Numbered from the stretch's first letter, positions 53,944-63,700 are shown. The stretch is 64,000 nucleotides of DNA from Lachnospiraceae bacterium (GCA_017622845.1 JAGAQJ010000010.1:52418-116417), one strand, 5' to 3'. Notes: generated by a model not told the origin, from the letters alone. Translations and numbers: made by a program.

Positions 53944-55095
53944 TTAAATAATGACCTCATCGTCCTTCTTCTCCGTATACTTGCGCAGTACAAAGTGCAT
54001 ACAGGTTCCTTCGCCTTCTTTGCTTGTCGCCCACACATAACCGCCATGGTCTTCTATAATTTTCTTTACAATGCTTAGTCCGATTCCGCTGCCGCCCTGA
54101 AGAGAATTTCTCGAAGAATCTGTCCTGTAAAAACGCTCAAATATATTTCCGATATCTTTGGAGGCAATTCCCTTTCCGTCATCTTCAAGCTCAATTTTCA
54201 CGGATTCGCCCTCGTCCAGAATCCGGATGTCAATGACACCATTGTCATGCCCCATATATTTCACGCTGTTGCTGATAATATTGTTAATCACCTTTTTCAA
54301 CTGTTCGGGGTCAGCGACAACACAGGTATCCGCAGGCACCAGATTCGTGAAATTAAGGTGTATGTTTTTGGACTCAAGGTCAAGACCGACCTCCTCCACA
54401 CAGTCTGAGAAGTAATCAGAGACATTTAAAATATGAAAATGATATGGTATTTTATTGGAGTCAATCCCTGAATATGTGGTAAGTTCGTTTATCAGCTTGT
54501 CCATATCATTTGCCTTGTTATAAATGGTCTTGATGTATTTATCCATCTTCTCCGGCGTGTCCGCCACACCGTCCATAATGCCCTCCACATAGCCTTTTAT
54601 GGAGGTAATCGGAGTCTTGAGGTCATGGGAAATATTGCTTACCAGCTCCTTGGATTTCTTCTCGTTCTGCGCCTTTTCCTCCTCATTTTCCTTTAACTGC
54701 AGGCGCATCTGCTCGTAGTTTTCAAACAGCTTTCCCATCTCGTCCTCGCGTGCCTCTGTCATATGATAGTCAAAGTCGCCCTCCGCAATATGCTGCATGG
54801 CAGCGCTCAGCTCTTTCAATGGTTTATAGATGTCCTTGTTAATCCATGCCGTGATGATTCCGCTTGTCATAATCAGTATCACAACCATTGCGACTACCAA
54901 AGACCGCATCAGGCGCTTATTGATCATGGCGCCGATCATGATGTCCTCCTTGGTCAGCTCATGTATCACGTCAATATTTTCATGATACCCGAAGCCGAAA
55001 AATACCAGGATTCCGCATATCAACGGGACAAGTATAATTGCAAGAAAAAGCACCATCAGCTTTGCTTTGAGCTTCATACGCAGCTTCTTTTTCAT
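53944..55095 (-). CDS. Membrane sensor histidine kinase
   Basis: 383 residues with two membrane helices (residues about 11-32 and 65-85), a very short outside loop, HAMP (YKPLKELSAAMQHIAEGDF), HisKA with VSNISHDLKTPITSIKGY (phospho-His) and HATPase with GSGIGLSIVKKIIEDHGGYVW. The small sensor loop suggests sensing in or near the membrane. It partners the 53217-53906 regulator. Confidence 0.92.
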   Translation of the reverse strand: MKKKLRMKLKAKLMVLFLAIILVPLICGILVFFGFGYHENIDVIHELTKEDIMIGAMINKRLMRSLVVAMVVILIMTSGIITAWINKDIYKPLKELSAAMQHIAEGDFDYHMTEAREDEMGKLFENYEQMRLQLKENEEEKAQNEKKSKELVSNISHDLKTPITSIKGYVEGIMDGVADTPEKMDKYIKTIYNKANDMDKLINELTTYSGIDSNKIPYHFHILNVSDYFSDCVEEVGLDLESKNIHLNFTNLVPADTCVVADPEQLKKVINNIISNSVKYMGHDNGVIDIRILDEGESVKIELEDDGKGIASKDIGNIFERFYRTDSSRNSLQGGSGIGLSIVKKIIEDHGGYVWATSKEGEGTCMHFVLRKYTEKKDDEVII

Positions 55096-55206
55096 AGAAA
55101 ATCCCTTCTTTGCTTCTCTTTCATTTCATGTATTTAGTATAACATATCCTTTTTTAAAATATAGTGTTTCGGGCATTTGTTAATTTATTTTTTATGGATT
55201 AAAGAC

Positions 55207-57081
55207 TTATTTTACTGATGGAGGAATGGAACCGCGCTTCCTGCTCTCAAAATAGATAAACCTGTCAATTGCGTCAAGAATATCCGCAAAATCCTCTCTC
55301 GGCGCAAGCTCCACATAACGCTCCAAAAGCTCATTTTCCTGCTCTTTAAACCGCCCATAAAAAATGTCAAAAAGGTTATGCCCTCTCATGCAGACCTTGA
55401 TATCCTCCATATGCGCCTTCACGTCCTGTATTGTTTCAAAATCCGCGCCGATACGCTCCCTTAGCTGCCTGCCGCTTTTGAGCCGGTACAGATACTCCTT
55501 CCATTTTTCAAGAAATATCTCATAAAAGGCTTCTTCTGTATCAATCACTCCGAGCGCACACATAATATGCGGATTCAGGAAATAATTTTCAAAGGAATAA
55601 TAGTGCAGCACGAGGACATTTTTCGGCGTCACACGCGGAAGATGATCCGCATCGCGCAGATTCTGCTCCTCATAATGCGCACAGAGCTGTTTCTTCAAAA
55701 GGTTTGGGTCTTTGCCGTCGCCGTCGCGTATCATAAGAAACTGATCCTTAATATATATCTGGTTCATGTATTTGAGATTCGCGTAAGTCTTAATATTGGT
55801 GCAGGAGTTTGTCGTGATAATGGCAATCCTTGAAAGCCTGCCCTCACGGTCATACATTTCTGAGTAATATTTGCGCAGCAGCAGCGGAAGCCTGCTTTTA
55901 TCCTGCTTTCCCTCTACAATAAACACAAAGTTTACATTCATCAAATCATTGGCAGTATATCCGAGGTCATCTAATATGACACTGATGTCAGTTTTCTCCC
56001 GTACTGCCGGAAAACCGTCTGCACCTGTAACCATCTGCCGAATCTGCCTGCTGTTAAAGTTCGGAAGGAGATTGGGCGAGTGTGTTGAAAAAATCACCTG
56101 ATGCTTTTTGGATAAGCGGTACAAGATATCACCGGAGGTTCTTTGCAGCGTCGGATGCAGGAAAATTTCCGGGTCCTCAATCATAATAATGCTCGGACTT
56201 TGATTTTCATCCTCCGCATAGGTCTCAAGGAGCGAAAGCATATAGATACTGCGCATTCCTTTTCCCATGCGCTCAATGGGTCTTGTTGTCCGGGAAGCTG
56301 CATGATAAATTTCTGTTGTCACGGTCAGCATGCTTTTCACATCACGGTTCATGGAATACAATACCTGCTCCTGCCCTCCGTTTTTTCGGAAATTATCATT
56401 TACCTTCTTGGCAAACTGGTCCAGATTAAGCTGATACAGCTTATAATCCAGCAGCTTGAGCGCCTCAAATGCCGTCAGCTTTTCGGGGTTCTTCTGGTTA
56501 ATCAGCCCAATACATGAAAAGCAGTGGTTGCATCTCTTAGCCTGGTCAAAAATGCAGCAGTTTGCGCGCATTTTCTTAAGCTGCGCATCCTCCTGCAGCA
56601 AAAGCATATCATTTTGAAATTGTGCGAGATTGCGCTCTGCATCGACATAATAAATCTTTGGAAATACTTCTTGAATATACGGGTTATTTTTGCGGAATCC
56701 GTCTTCGTAGCGGATTCCCCCGTTTCTGTTTGCGACAAATGTAAATGAAAGAATCCCTTCCTTATAAGAAGGGAGCTTTTTCCTGAAATCGCTTTTCCAC
56801 GCATCAAGCCTGTGATACCTGCTGATGCTGCCGCTTTGCTGCAGCCTAATCAAATCCTCTTCCTCAACAGCAAGGGAAACTGCTATCTCAATATTAGAAC
56901 CGTCCTCGCTGAAATCCTCCGGCCGGAGCCGGTAGTCTCCCCCGACAGTCCTGATGGCGTCAAGAATTGTTGTTTTTCCGGTATTATTCTGCCCTACCAG
57001 AATCAGTGAATTTTCGATATCGTTAATCTGAAGATGCTGGATTGATTTGAAGTGATTGATTTGTATTCTTTCTATGCGCAT
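55207..57081 (-). CDS. OLD-family ATPase/TOPRIM endonuclease-like protein
   Basis: Start at ATG 57081 (MRIERIQI) with AGGAGG upstream. ABC-type ATPase: Walker A LVGQNNTGKTTIL, Walker B SIIMIEDPEIFLHP and IFSTHSPNLLP. A TOPRIM region follows (FVFIVEGKQDKSRLP, MIRDGDGKD). A cysteine cluster (CCIFDQAKRCNHCFSCIG) interrupts the ATPase and probably binds a metal. OLD proteins act in anti-phage defence or DNA processing; no gajB partner gene is adjacent. Confidence 0.85.
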   Translation of the reverse strand: MRIERIQINHFKSIQHLQINDIENSLILVGQNNTGKTTILDAIRTVGGDYRLRPEDFSEDGSNIEIAVSLAVEEEDLIRLQQSGSISRYHRLDAWKSDFRKKLPSYKEGILSFTFVANRNGGIRYEDGFRKNNPYIQEVFPKIYYVDAERNLAQFQNDMLLLQEDAQLKKMRANCCIFDQAKRCNHCFSCIGLINQKNPEKLTAFEALKLLDYKLYQLNLDQFAKKVNDNFRKNGGQEQVLYSMNRDVKSMLTVTTEIYHAASRTTRPIERMGKGMRSIYMLSLLETYAEDENQSPSIIMIEDPEIFLHPTLQRTSGDILYRLSKKHQVIFSTHSPNLLPNFNSRQIRQMVTGADGFPAVREKTDISVILDDLGYTANDLMNVNFVFIVEGKQDKSRLPLLLRKYYSEMYDREGRLSRIAIITTNSCTNIKTYANLKYMNQIYIKDQFLMIRDGDGKDPNLLKKQLCAHYEEQNLRDADHLPRVTPKNVLVLHYYSFENYFLNPHIMCALGVIDTEEAFYEIFLEKWKEYLYRLKSGRQLRERIGADFETIQDVKAHMEDIKVCMRGHNLFDIFYGRFKEQENELLERYVELAPREDFADILDAIDRFIYFESRKRGSIPPSVK

Positions 57082-57259
57082 GACTGCCTCCTGCTTCATT
57101 CATTTCTGTTCAGCCTCACGGCTTCCTGTTGCCGGGTTTGGACATTTCTCCGTCATCGTCTTACTATGATGGTCTTACTGTAATAATCCTGCTGCTTTAA
57201 CAGGTATATTATTATCATACTATATTCAGATGCATTTGGAAATTGAAACTGCAAAAGGC

Positions 57260-57375
57260 GGGACGAAAATGGCAGATAGTATCCCTCCGGCTGCCATGGT
57301 TCCGAATGGGAATTTCACCATTCTCCACCAGCCTGTCCCTGCACAGGGCTGCCGCCCTTCTGGGTACTGGCAACT
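57260..57375. repeat. Composite dispersed repeat upstream of perR
   Basis: The first part (GGCAGATAGTATCCCTCCGG with closing CTGCC) matches the interior of the 11328 element. The second (CATTCTCCACCAGCCTGT...GGGCTGCCGCCCTTCTG) matches the right arm of the 42023 hairpin. It shows that the repeat families mix modules. The remaining 57100-57410 sequence has no gene. Confidence 0.7.
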
Positions 57376-57418
57376 GTTTTATTTTATATTTTTTTGAAAA
57401 AATATTAAAAATTTTCCA

Positions 57419-57464
57419 TTGACATTTTATAATAAAGCAATTATAATAACAGTAATCATTACTG
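57419..57464 (+). promoter_or_regulatory. perR promoter with Per/Fur-type operator
   Basis: TTGACA (57419-57424), 17-bp spacer, TATAAT (57442-57447), a near-consensus SigA promoter. Immediately after the -10 lies CAGTAATCATTACTG (57450-57464), a perfect 7-1-7 palindrome in the style of Per boxes. It suggests autorepression of perR and peroxide control of the rubrerythrin gene. Confidence 0.85.
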
Positions 57465-57565
57465 ATATCGTTTTCAGCAGTGATTATGATTATCAGGTAA
57501 ATTGATTATTACCTGCGATATCTATAATGTCGACAGGCATCCAAGAAAGGCAGGGGTATATGGTT

Positions 57566-57961
57566 ATGAAATTCAGCCGCCAAAGGGCAGCAATCCTCTC
57601 CTTCCTGGAGTCCCGTAAGGATCATCCGACTGCCGAGCTTGTCTATTCCGGCGTAAAAGAAGAATTTCCAAGCATCAGTCTTGGAACTGTCTACCGCAAC
57701 TTAAATCAGTTGTCGGAGGCAGGCATGATAGCAAAACATAGTTTTGGGGTTTTAGGTGTTGACCACTTTGACTACAACACGAACCCACATCAGCATTTTG
57801 TATGCAGTCAGTGCAATGCTGTCATTGATTTACCTGTCAATGACCATGACTTCTCTTCCATTGACGCGGAGGCGGCAAAAGGCTTTGACGGATTAATACA
57901 GGGACACCGGCTATATTTCTGCGGTATTTGCAGAGATTGTCTTAACAAAAATCAGGTGTGA
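57566..57961 (+). CDS. perR: Fur-family peroxide regulator, PerR-like
   Basis: ATG 57566 (MKFSRQR) has GGGG 9 nt upstream; ATGs at 57527 and 57560 are less well placed. Fur DNA-binding helices (SISLGTVYRNLNQLSEAG), the metal-site HFDYNTNPHQHFVCSQC and a second CxxC pair (CGICRDC). The HFDYNTNPHQHF string is PerR-like. It is followed by the rubrerythrin gene, its probable target and operon partner. Confidence 0.88.
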   Translation: MKFSRQRAAILSFLESRKDHPTAELVYSGVKEEFPSISLGTVYRNLNQLSEAGMIAKHSFGVLGVDHFDYNTNPHQHFVCSQCNAVIDLPVNDHDFSSIDAEAAKGFDGLIQGHRLYFCGICRDCLNKNQV

Positions 57962-58052
57962 TGTGATGAATGCCAGCGAGTTTCACGAGCGGCGAATGAC
58001 GATCATAAACAAAGTTTATGATAGTTGATTAAATTAAAGGAGGAATATTAAA

Positions 58053-58592
58053 ATGAAATTTGTATGTAGTGTTTGCGGTTACGTTTATGAGGGAGATCAG
58101 GCACCGGAGAAGTGCCCGCAGTGCGGTGTTCCTGCTGATAAGTTCGTTGCACAGGGCGGCGAAAAGACATGGGCTGCCGAGCATGTTGTAGGTGTTGCAC
58201 AGGGTGTCAGCGAGGATATTCTTGAGGATTTAAGAGCAAACTTCAACGGCGAGTGCACAGAGGTTGGTATGTACTTAGCAATGGCAAGAGTTGCTCACAG
58301 AGAGGGCTATCCTGAAATCGGTCTTTACTGGGAGAAGGCAGCTTATGAAGAAGCAGAGCATGCTGCTAAGTTTGCAGAGCTTTTAGGTGAGGTTGTAACA
58401 GACTCTACAAAGAAAAATCTTGAGATGCGTGTAGAGGCTGAGAACGGCGCTACTGCAGGTAAATTTGACCTTGCAAAGCGCGCTAAGGCAGCAAATCTTG
58501 ACGCTATCCATGATACAGTACATGAGATGGCCAGAGACGAGGCTCGTCACGGCAAGGCATTCGAGGGTCTTCTTAAGAGATACTTTGGTTAA
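58053..58592 (+). CDS. rbr: Reverse-order rubrerythrin (peroxide reductase)
   Basis: 179 residues with GGAGG before ATG 58053. The rubredoxin domain comes first ([10 protein letters not shown]...CPQCGVP), then a ferritin-like diiron domain ([44 protein letters not shown]). This order is typical of clostridial reverse rubrerythrins, which reduce H2O2 with NAD(P)H-derived electrons. A hairpin (ATCATAAAC/GTTTATGAT) lies between perR and this gene. Confidence 0.95.
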   Translation: MKFVCSVCGYVYEGDQAPEKCPQCGVPADKFVAQGGEKTWAAEHVVGVAQGVSEDILEDLRANFNGECTEVGMYLAMARVAHREGYPEIGLYWEKAAYEEAEHAAKFAELLGEVVTDSTKKNLEMRVEAENGATAGKFDLAKRAKAANLDAIHDTVHEMARDEARHGKAFEGLLKRYFG

Positions 58593-58626
58593 TTCCATGC
58601 CATAAAACCAATGATATAAATCATAT

Positions 58627-58670
58627 AAGGCTGTGCAGAAAAAATGAAATTCTGCACAGCCTTATTTTTA
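58627..58670 (+). terminator. Terminator of the perR-rubrerythrin operon
   Basis: AAGGCTGTGCAGAA and TTCTGCACAGCCTT form a 14-bp stem followed by ATTTTT. Confidence 0.92.
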
Positions 58671-58704
58671 CACACAAGCCCATAAAATTTCATGTCGGGC
58701 GACC

Positions 58705-59904
58705 TCAGGGTCTGCATGGCTGAACTGTTACCCAAAATTCCGGTATCCACTCACCAGCATTATTGTCAAGATTTAGTATGAAGGCCGGTTGAGCGGTATC
58801 ATCCGTATAGATATAATACGTGTCCCAGCTTCCATGCGTTATATAAGTATCCTCATACACCAGTCTTCCCATTTCATCAAAGTAGCTGTCCCAGGTTGTC
58901 CCCCATGTGGCAAAGGCAGCGCTGTTATGCTGGTAGTAACGGCACTTCAGTACTCCATTATCATAGTATTCATAGTTTATTTCCAAAAGGCACTGGGGCT
59001 CCGTATCATCTGCCATATATGACAGGATTCCGAAAGCATCATAATGCCTGATTCGCCCCGCCTCATCATATTCCACATTTTCCTCGACATTATCTGCACA
59101 GTCCCAAACGCTATAGCCTTCATAGATGGATTCCGTTTTAAAGAAATCTCTGCCCAGATTCGTATTGCGGGGTGTTCCCTCTTGAACACCTTCAAACATG
59201 AATCCATACATTCCTGTGGCAATGAAGGTTGTCGGATCACGCTCGTAGCAGCGAATGCCGCACCCTTTTTGTGTCTGCTCGTCATAGTAAAATGTAAGGC
59301 GCTTCTGACCCTCTAAATCGGTGTATTCATAAAAAGGCTCCGCACTGTCAAAGCCCATGCTTACAATGAAATCCTCCTCATTCTGATACCAGTATTGTTT
59401 GTGCTCCTGCGCGGAATAAACATAAATACCGCTATGAACCATTTCTTCGTCCTGCTCTGCTGTAAGCTCTGTCGTATATGTCCATAAATTTGCGTCGATT
59501 ATTTCCTGCGGAAATGTTTTCTGATAATCAAAACGCAGACCGCCATTTATGAATTGAACGCTGTAACCGCTCCGCTCTTCTCTTATCTGCATGTTCCTAA
59601 TAAGAAGCTCGTCTTTCCCGTCATAATCTGCATCATCAATACAGTAAGCATAGCCCTCCCTGCCTGCATACTCCTGATTTAAAAGCGCTTCATACAGTCC
59701 CTCTGCCATTTGCACTGATTCTTTTGTTTCCTCTGGTATCCATGCCATTGTTGTTTCGCCTGCCGCTTCCTCAACGTTATCTTTCGATGCAGAAACCGTT
59801 TCGTCTGTCTCTGCTTCAGCCATTTCGTTCTGCTGCAAAGCTCCGCAGGCAGCCAGTACCATGCTCACTCCTCCGACAACTGCTATTATATTTGTTTTCT
59901 TCAT
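58705..59904 (-). CDS. Lipoprotein of unknown function
   Basis: Start at ATG 59904 (MKKTNIIAV) with GGAGAG upstream. Lipobox MVLAAC. Mature part: acidic linker, a YAYCIDDADYDGKDELLIRN segment resembling calcium-binding-type surface proteins, then repeated YDEAGR/YDNGVLK strands. The last residues (VTVQPCRP) and stop are encoded by a family-2 repeat end (GGCTGAACTGTTAC at 58711). Surface role unknown. Confidence 0.75.
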   Translation of the reverse strand: MKKTNIIAVVGGVSMVLAACGALQQNEMAEAETDETVSASKDNVEEAAGETTMAWIPEETKESVQMAEGLYEALLNQEYAGREGYAYCIDDADYDGKDELLIRNMQIREERSGYSVQFINGGLRFDYQKTFPQEIIDANLWTYTTELTAEQDEEMVHSGIYVYSAQEHKQYWYQNEEDFIVSMGFDSAEPFYEYTDLEGQKRLTFYYDEQTQKGCGIRCYERDPTTFIATGMYGFMFEGVQEGTPRNTNLGRDFFKTESIYEGYSVWDCADNVEENVEYDEAGRIRHYDAFGILSYMADDTEPQCLLEINYEYYDNGVLKCRYYQHNSAAFATWGTTWDSYFDEMGRLVYEDTYITHGSWDTYYIYTDDTAQPAFILNLDNNAGEWIPEFWVTVQPCRP

Positions 59905-60002
59905 TCTGTCTCTCTCCATTGGGTGCCCACTCCCCCTTATCGTTTCCCTTGTATTATATCTTCCTAAAAGGTATTACGAACCCTTCACCGTTTCGGCATC
60001 AA

Positions 60003-61118
60003 TCAGCTTAAAGCAGGAAGCTTCATCTCAATTACAGTTCCCTTATCAGAGCTTTTTACCACCTGCACGCTGCCTCCATGCATTTCGGCAATATCCCGTA
60101 CCAGCGCAAGACCGAGTCCGGCCCCGCCCATGGCCCTGCTGCGGGATTTATCCACCCGGACAAAGGGTTCAAAGATATCCATCCGGTTTTCTGCGGCAAT
60201 ACCAATCCCTGTATCCTCCACGCAAAGCACTGCACATCCATTTTCCATACGCGCCCCTACGGTCACGCTTCCATTGGGACGGTTGTATTTGACAGCATTA
60301 TACACAGCCCGGTAGAGAAGCAAATCGCTGCCTGTCACCTCAGCATCGCCGGGATGCTGACAGAGCGTTACTTTTTTCTCGTCCGCAGCCTGCGCCAAGT
60401 CGCATAAAACTTCTTCAATCAGCGCCGATAAGCAAACATGGTCATTGCGCGGCGCTGTCTCCAGTTCAGTCATCTCCAGCAGCATCTTCACCAGATGAGA
60501 AAGCCGTTCCGTCTGCTCCGACACCTTTTGAAGCGTCTCAGCATATTCTTCCGCAGATGGATTTTCCTGCTTCTTCAATACGTCCAGTTTTGTCCGCATA
60601 ACTGCCAGCGGGGTACGCAGCTCATGAGCGGCATTGGCGGAAAACTGCCGCTGTACCATAAACGCACTGTCCAGCCGAGTCAGCATCCGGTTAAAGGAAC
60701 GGGTCAACTGTGCGATTTCATCGTCTGTATGGGGAATTTCAAGCGGTTCAGACAAATTCTGTGCCTGAATTTTCTCCATATGACCGCTGAACTCCCTAAG
60801 CGGAGCCAGCGCCCGGCCTGCCAGAAAGTAAGTGAATACACCGGCAAGCAATATCACCGCCAAGGTAATAAGGATGCTCTGGATGCTAAATGCTTCCGTA
60901 GACTTATGGATTTGCGCCTGCAAATCGGGATACAGGCTGGCCACATCAAACATAAAAGCGTCCTGTCCATTGGGCGCTACTTCGATCATATAGGTTTCTA
61001 TTTCGTTGATGCGCATAATAGCGGAGCTGCTGATGAACAGGTTTAACAGCAGACAGGCCGCTGCAACCAGTGCCGCTGCCATCAGCGTTAAACGCCATTG
61101 AAGGGACAATCGTTTCAT
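60003..61118 (-). CDS. Membrane sensor histidine kinase
   Basis: 371 residues, starting at an ATGA overlap with the response regulator. Two membrane helices flank an outside domain of about 70 residues. HAMP, HisKA (FSANAAHELRTPLAVMRTKL, phospho-His) and HATPase (GGAGLGLALVRDIAEMHGG) follow. Its gene order and the adjacent plus-strand TlpA-like cluster suggest control of redox or envelope functions; this is inferred from position. Confidence 0.92.
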   Translation of the reverse strand: MKRLSLQWRLTLMAAALVAAACLLLNLFISSSAIMRINEIETYMIEVAPNGQDAFMFDVASLYPDLQAQIHKSTEAFSIQSILITLAVILLAGVFTYFLAGRALAPLREFSGHMEKIQAQNLSEPLEIPHTDDEIAQLTRSFNRMLTRLDSAFMVQRQFSANAAHELRTPLAVMRTKLDVLKKQENPSAEEYAETLQKVSEQTERLSHLVKMLLEMTELETAPRNDHVCLSALIEEVLCDLAQAADEKKVTLCQHPGDAEVTGSDLLLYRAVYNAVKYNRPNGSVTVGARMENGCAVLCVEDTGIGIAAENRMDIFEPFVRVDKSRSRAMGGAGLGLALVRDIAEMHGGSVQVVKSSDKGTVIEMKLPALS

Positions 61119-61792
61119 GTCGGCGTACCTCCTATCAGATAACCCTGCCCCACCTTATTCTGTATCGGGTCATACCCAAGCACAGACCGTAGTTTCTTTC
61201 GCAGAGAAGAAACGTGCACCCTGATGGAATTGCTGAAGCTGTCTACGCTGCCATCCCACAGATGTTCCAGCATTTCTTCCTGACTGATTACTTCGCCCTG
61301 ATGGAGAAGCAGATACTCCAAAAGAGCTGCTTCCTTTCGTGTCAGGGACAATAATTCCCCTTTTGCATACGCTTCCCGTGATTTGGTATCAAAGGAAACC
61401 TCTCCGCATATCAGCCTGACGTCTTTCTGAACAAATTTCCGCCGGGTTAAACTGCGGACGCGTGCTTCTAATTCCTCAAAGTGAAAAGGTTTTGTGAGAT
61501 AGTCGCTGGCACCTGCATCAAGTCCTTCCACCTTGTCTTTTATCTGTCCCCGGGCCGATAAAATCAACACACATGTTTCCATATTTTCAGCCCGCAAACG
61601 CTGTAGTATCTCCATGCCATCCATGCCGGGAAGGTTTAAATCCAGCAAAATCAAATCATAATTTTCCACACGGCACAATTCTAATCCTTCAGCTCCGTCA
61701 TGGCAGACATCCACCTCATAGCCGTCCAGCCGCAGACCCTCTGCGATGGAATGGCATAACGCCGTCTCATCTTCTATTATCAATAAATGCAT
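61115..61792 (-). CDS. OmpR-family response regulator
   Basis: 225 residues: receiver with DLILLDLNLPGMDG and YLTKPFHFEEL, winged-helix domain ending NKVGQGYLIGG. Start at 61792. Divergent from the thioredoxin-like gene at 61955, with which it shares a 160-bp promoter region; a regulatory link is likely but not shown. Confidence 0.92.
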   Translation of the reverse strand: MHLLIIEDETALCHSIAEGLRLDGYEVDVCHDGAEGLELCRVENYDLILLDLNLPGMDGMEILQRLRAENMETCVLILSARGQIKDKVEGLDAGASDYLTKPFHFEELEARVRSLTRRKFVQKDVRLICGEVSFDTKSREAYAKGELLSLTRKEAALLEYLLLHQGEVISQEEMLEHLWDGSVDSFSNSIRVHVSSLRKKLRSVLGYDPIQNKVGQGYLIGGTPT

Positions 61793-61954
61793 TTATTTTA
61801 CCTCCTGCCTGCTTTGTATCATGCTTAAATCAGTATAACAGATTACAGATAAAGTCTCTATGAATTTATTTTGAAATATTCAGAACCATCTTAACAAAGA
61901 TTTTATATCATTTATGTTATGATAGCATCATCAAACGAAAGGAGATATTTTGCT

Positions 61955-62599
61955 ATGAGAAAAAAAGGAAAAAAGTTCTGCACCATAATTGGGGCCGGCG
62001 CTCTGTTTATGATGATTTTGACCGGTTGTTCTTCCAATGAACCATCCGTATCACGCCCAAATCAAAATACCAGCCAGCCGGTTTCTATGGAACCGGAGAA
62101 TACATCCGCCAATGCGGCAGATAGTGCTTCCAGTACATCAGCAGGTGATTTTACTACACAGGACGTATATGGAAATTCTTTTGATAAAGAGAGGTTTCAG
62201 GATTATGATCTTACTCTGGTGAATGTATTTACTACATGGTGCACACCATGCGTAGAAGAAATGCCGGATTTGGAAAAGCTCTATCAGCAGATGAAGGACA
62301 AGGGTGTAAATGTTGTCGGCGTGGTGCTGGATATGTTAAACGAAAAAGGTGAAATTGTCCAAAGCGATTTGGAACGGGCGCAGACGTTAGTGGAGCGCAC
62401 TGGCGTAACTTATCCGGTGCTGCTGCCGGACAGCACCTATATGAACGGACGTCTTATCGGGATTGAAGGTTTCCCGGAAACCTTTTTCATAGATAAGAAT
62501 GGTAATCTCATCGGGGAAACTTACAGCGGAAGCAGAAGTCTGGAGGACTGGCTTTCTATTGTGGAACAGGAGCTTGCCAGCCTTAAGGAGGACAGCTAA
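61955..62599 (+). CDS. TlpA/ResA-like thioredoxin lipoprotein
   Basis: ATG 61955 (MRKKGKKF) with GGAG upstream. Lipobox ILTGC; Ser/Asn-rich linker; thioredoxin fold with active site TTWCTPCVEEMP and EGFPETFFIDKNGN cis-Pro region. It is anchored outside the membrane and probably reduces or relays electrons to exposed disulfides. It forms an operon with the CD1871A-like peptide and the NapH-like ferredoxin protein. Confidence 0.9.
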   Translation: MRKKGKKFCTIIGAGALFMMILTGCSSNEPSVSRPNQNTSQPVSMEPENTSANAADSASSTSAGDFTTQDVYGNSFDKERFQDYDLTLVNVFTTWCTPCVEEMPDLEKLYQQMKDKGVNVVGVVLDMLNEKGEIVQSDLERAQTLVERTGVTYPVLLPDSTYMNGRLIGIEGFPETFFIDKNGNLIGETYSGSRSLEDWLSIVEQELASLKEDS

Positions 62600-62600
62600 A

Positions 62601-62750
62601 ATGCGCCGCCTTGCATCATGCCGCTGGAGCGGCGCAGGGGTGGCTGCATTAGGTCTTATAATGATGGGATACGGCATCTGGCGCGGTGAGGCGGCAACAG
62701 TATTTACAAAGGCTGTCCGTATCTGTTTGGAGTGTATTGGCATTGGATAA
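62601..62750 (+). CDS. CD1871A-family CXXC peptide
   Basis: 49 residues; AAGGAGG just upstream of ATG 62601. A short hydrophobic helix (VAALGLIMMGYGIW), then the family end VRICLECIGIG with a CXXC pair. This peptide family is seen beside 4Fe-4S membrane proteins in Clostridia. Its CXXC may relay electrons between the ferredoxin protein and the TlpA-like protein. Confidence 0.85.
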   Translation: MRRLASCRWSGAGVAALGLIMMGYGIWRGEAATVFTKAVRICLECIGIG

Positions 62751-63612
62751 GAGAAAACATATAAAAAAGAAAATAAGTGAATGGCCCCGTCACAGAATAC
62801 AGGCACTTTGGGCACTGCTGACCAACAGCCATCTCATCGGCTTTGTTCAGGGCAAACTATATAAGGGCAGCTTAAAAAAACTCTGCGTACCAGGCTTGAA
62901 CTGTTATTCCTGCCCTGGTGCGGTAGGTGCCTGCCCTATCGGGGCAATGCAGGCCGTTATCGGAAGCTGGAATTTTAAATTTACCTTTTATGTGGCTGGG
63001 TTTTTGATATTTATCGGCGCGCTGGCAGGCCGGTTTGTCTGCGGATGGCTGTGCCCGTTCGGGCTGATACAGGATTTGCTGCACAAAATCCCATTTCCAA
63101 AAAAAATCAAGACCTTCCGGAGCGATAAGCTGCTGCGCAAGCTGAAATATGTCATTCTGACTATTTTTGTCATTTTACTTCCGATGTTTTTGGTAGATGT
63201 TATGGGCCAGGGTGCGCCCTACTTCTGCAAACTCATTTGTCCGGCAGGCACGCTGGAGGGAGGCATCCCACTTGTCCTGCTGAACAAATCCCTGCACAGT
63301 GCGTTGGGCTGGCTGTATGTGTGGAAGAATGTGCTGCTTGTTGCCACAATACTGCTTTCCATTATTATTTACCGTCCTTTCTGCAAATACATCTGTCCAC
63401 TTGGAGCCATCTATTCGGTATTCAATCCGATTTCAGTGTTTCAATACCGGGTGGACAGAAGTAAGTGCGTGAAGTGCGGCGCCTGCTCGAAAGCATGTAA
63501 AATGGGCTGCGACCCGGTACAGAATGCCAACCAGCCGGAGTGCATCCGATGCGGCCTGTGCAAAAAGACGTGTCCCACCGAGGCGATTACCTCCGACTGC
63601 TTAAAAAATTAG
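62743..63612 (+). CDS. NapH/YccM-like membrane 4Fe-4S protein
   Basis: The start is taken as TTG 62743, overlapping the CXXC peptide stop, with GGAG 10 nt upstream. About five membrane helices carry NCYSCPGAVGACPIGA, CGWLCPFGLIQ, LICPAGTLEGG and CKYICPLGAIYS. The C-terminus has a double ferredoxin motif (CVKCGACSKACKMGC, CIRCGLCKKTCPTEA). It probably moves electrons across the membrane to the thioredoxin-like lipoprotein. Confidence 0.88.
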   Translation: MDKRKHIKKKISEWPRHRIQALWALLTNSHLIGFVQGKLYKGSLKKLCVPGLNCYSCPGAVGACPIGAMQAVIGSWNFKFTFYVAGFLIFIGALAGRFVCGWLCPFGLIQDLLHKIPFPKKIKTFRSDKLLRKLKYVILTIFVILLPMFLVDVMGQGAPYFCKLICPAGTLEGGIPLVLLNKSLHSALGWLYVWKNVLLVATILLSIIIYRPFCKYICPLGAIYSVFNPISVFQYRVDRSKCVKCGACSKACKMGCDPVQNANQPECIRCGLCKKTCPTEAITSDCLKN

Positions 63613-63700
63613 AGTCAAACAACATCAAATCCGTCTGTGGTTATTCCGATATTGTTACCCTTCAGAATATTTTTTCGAGTGTGCATGACAAATCGTTGTA

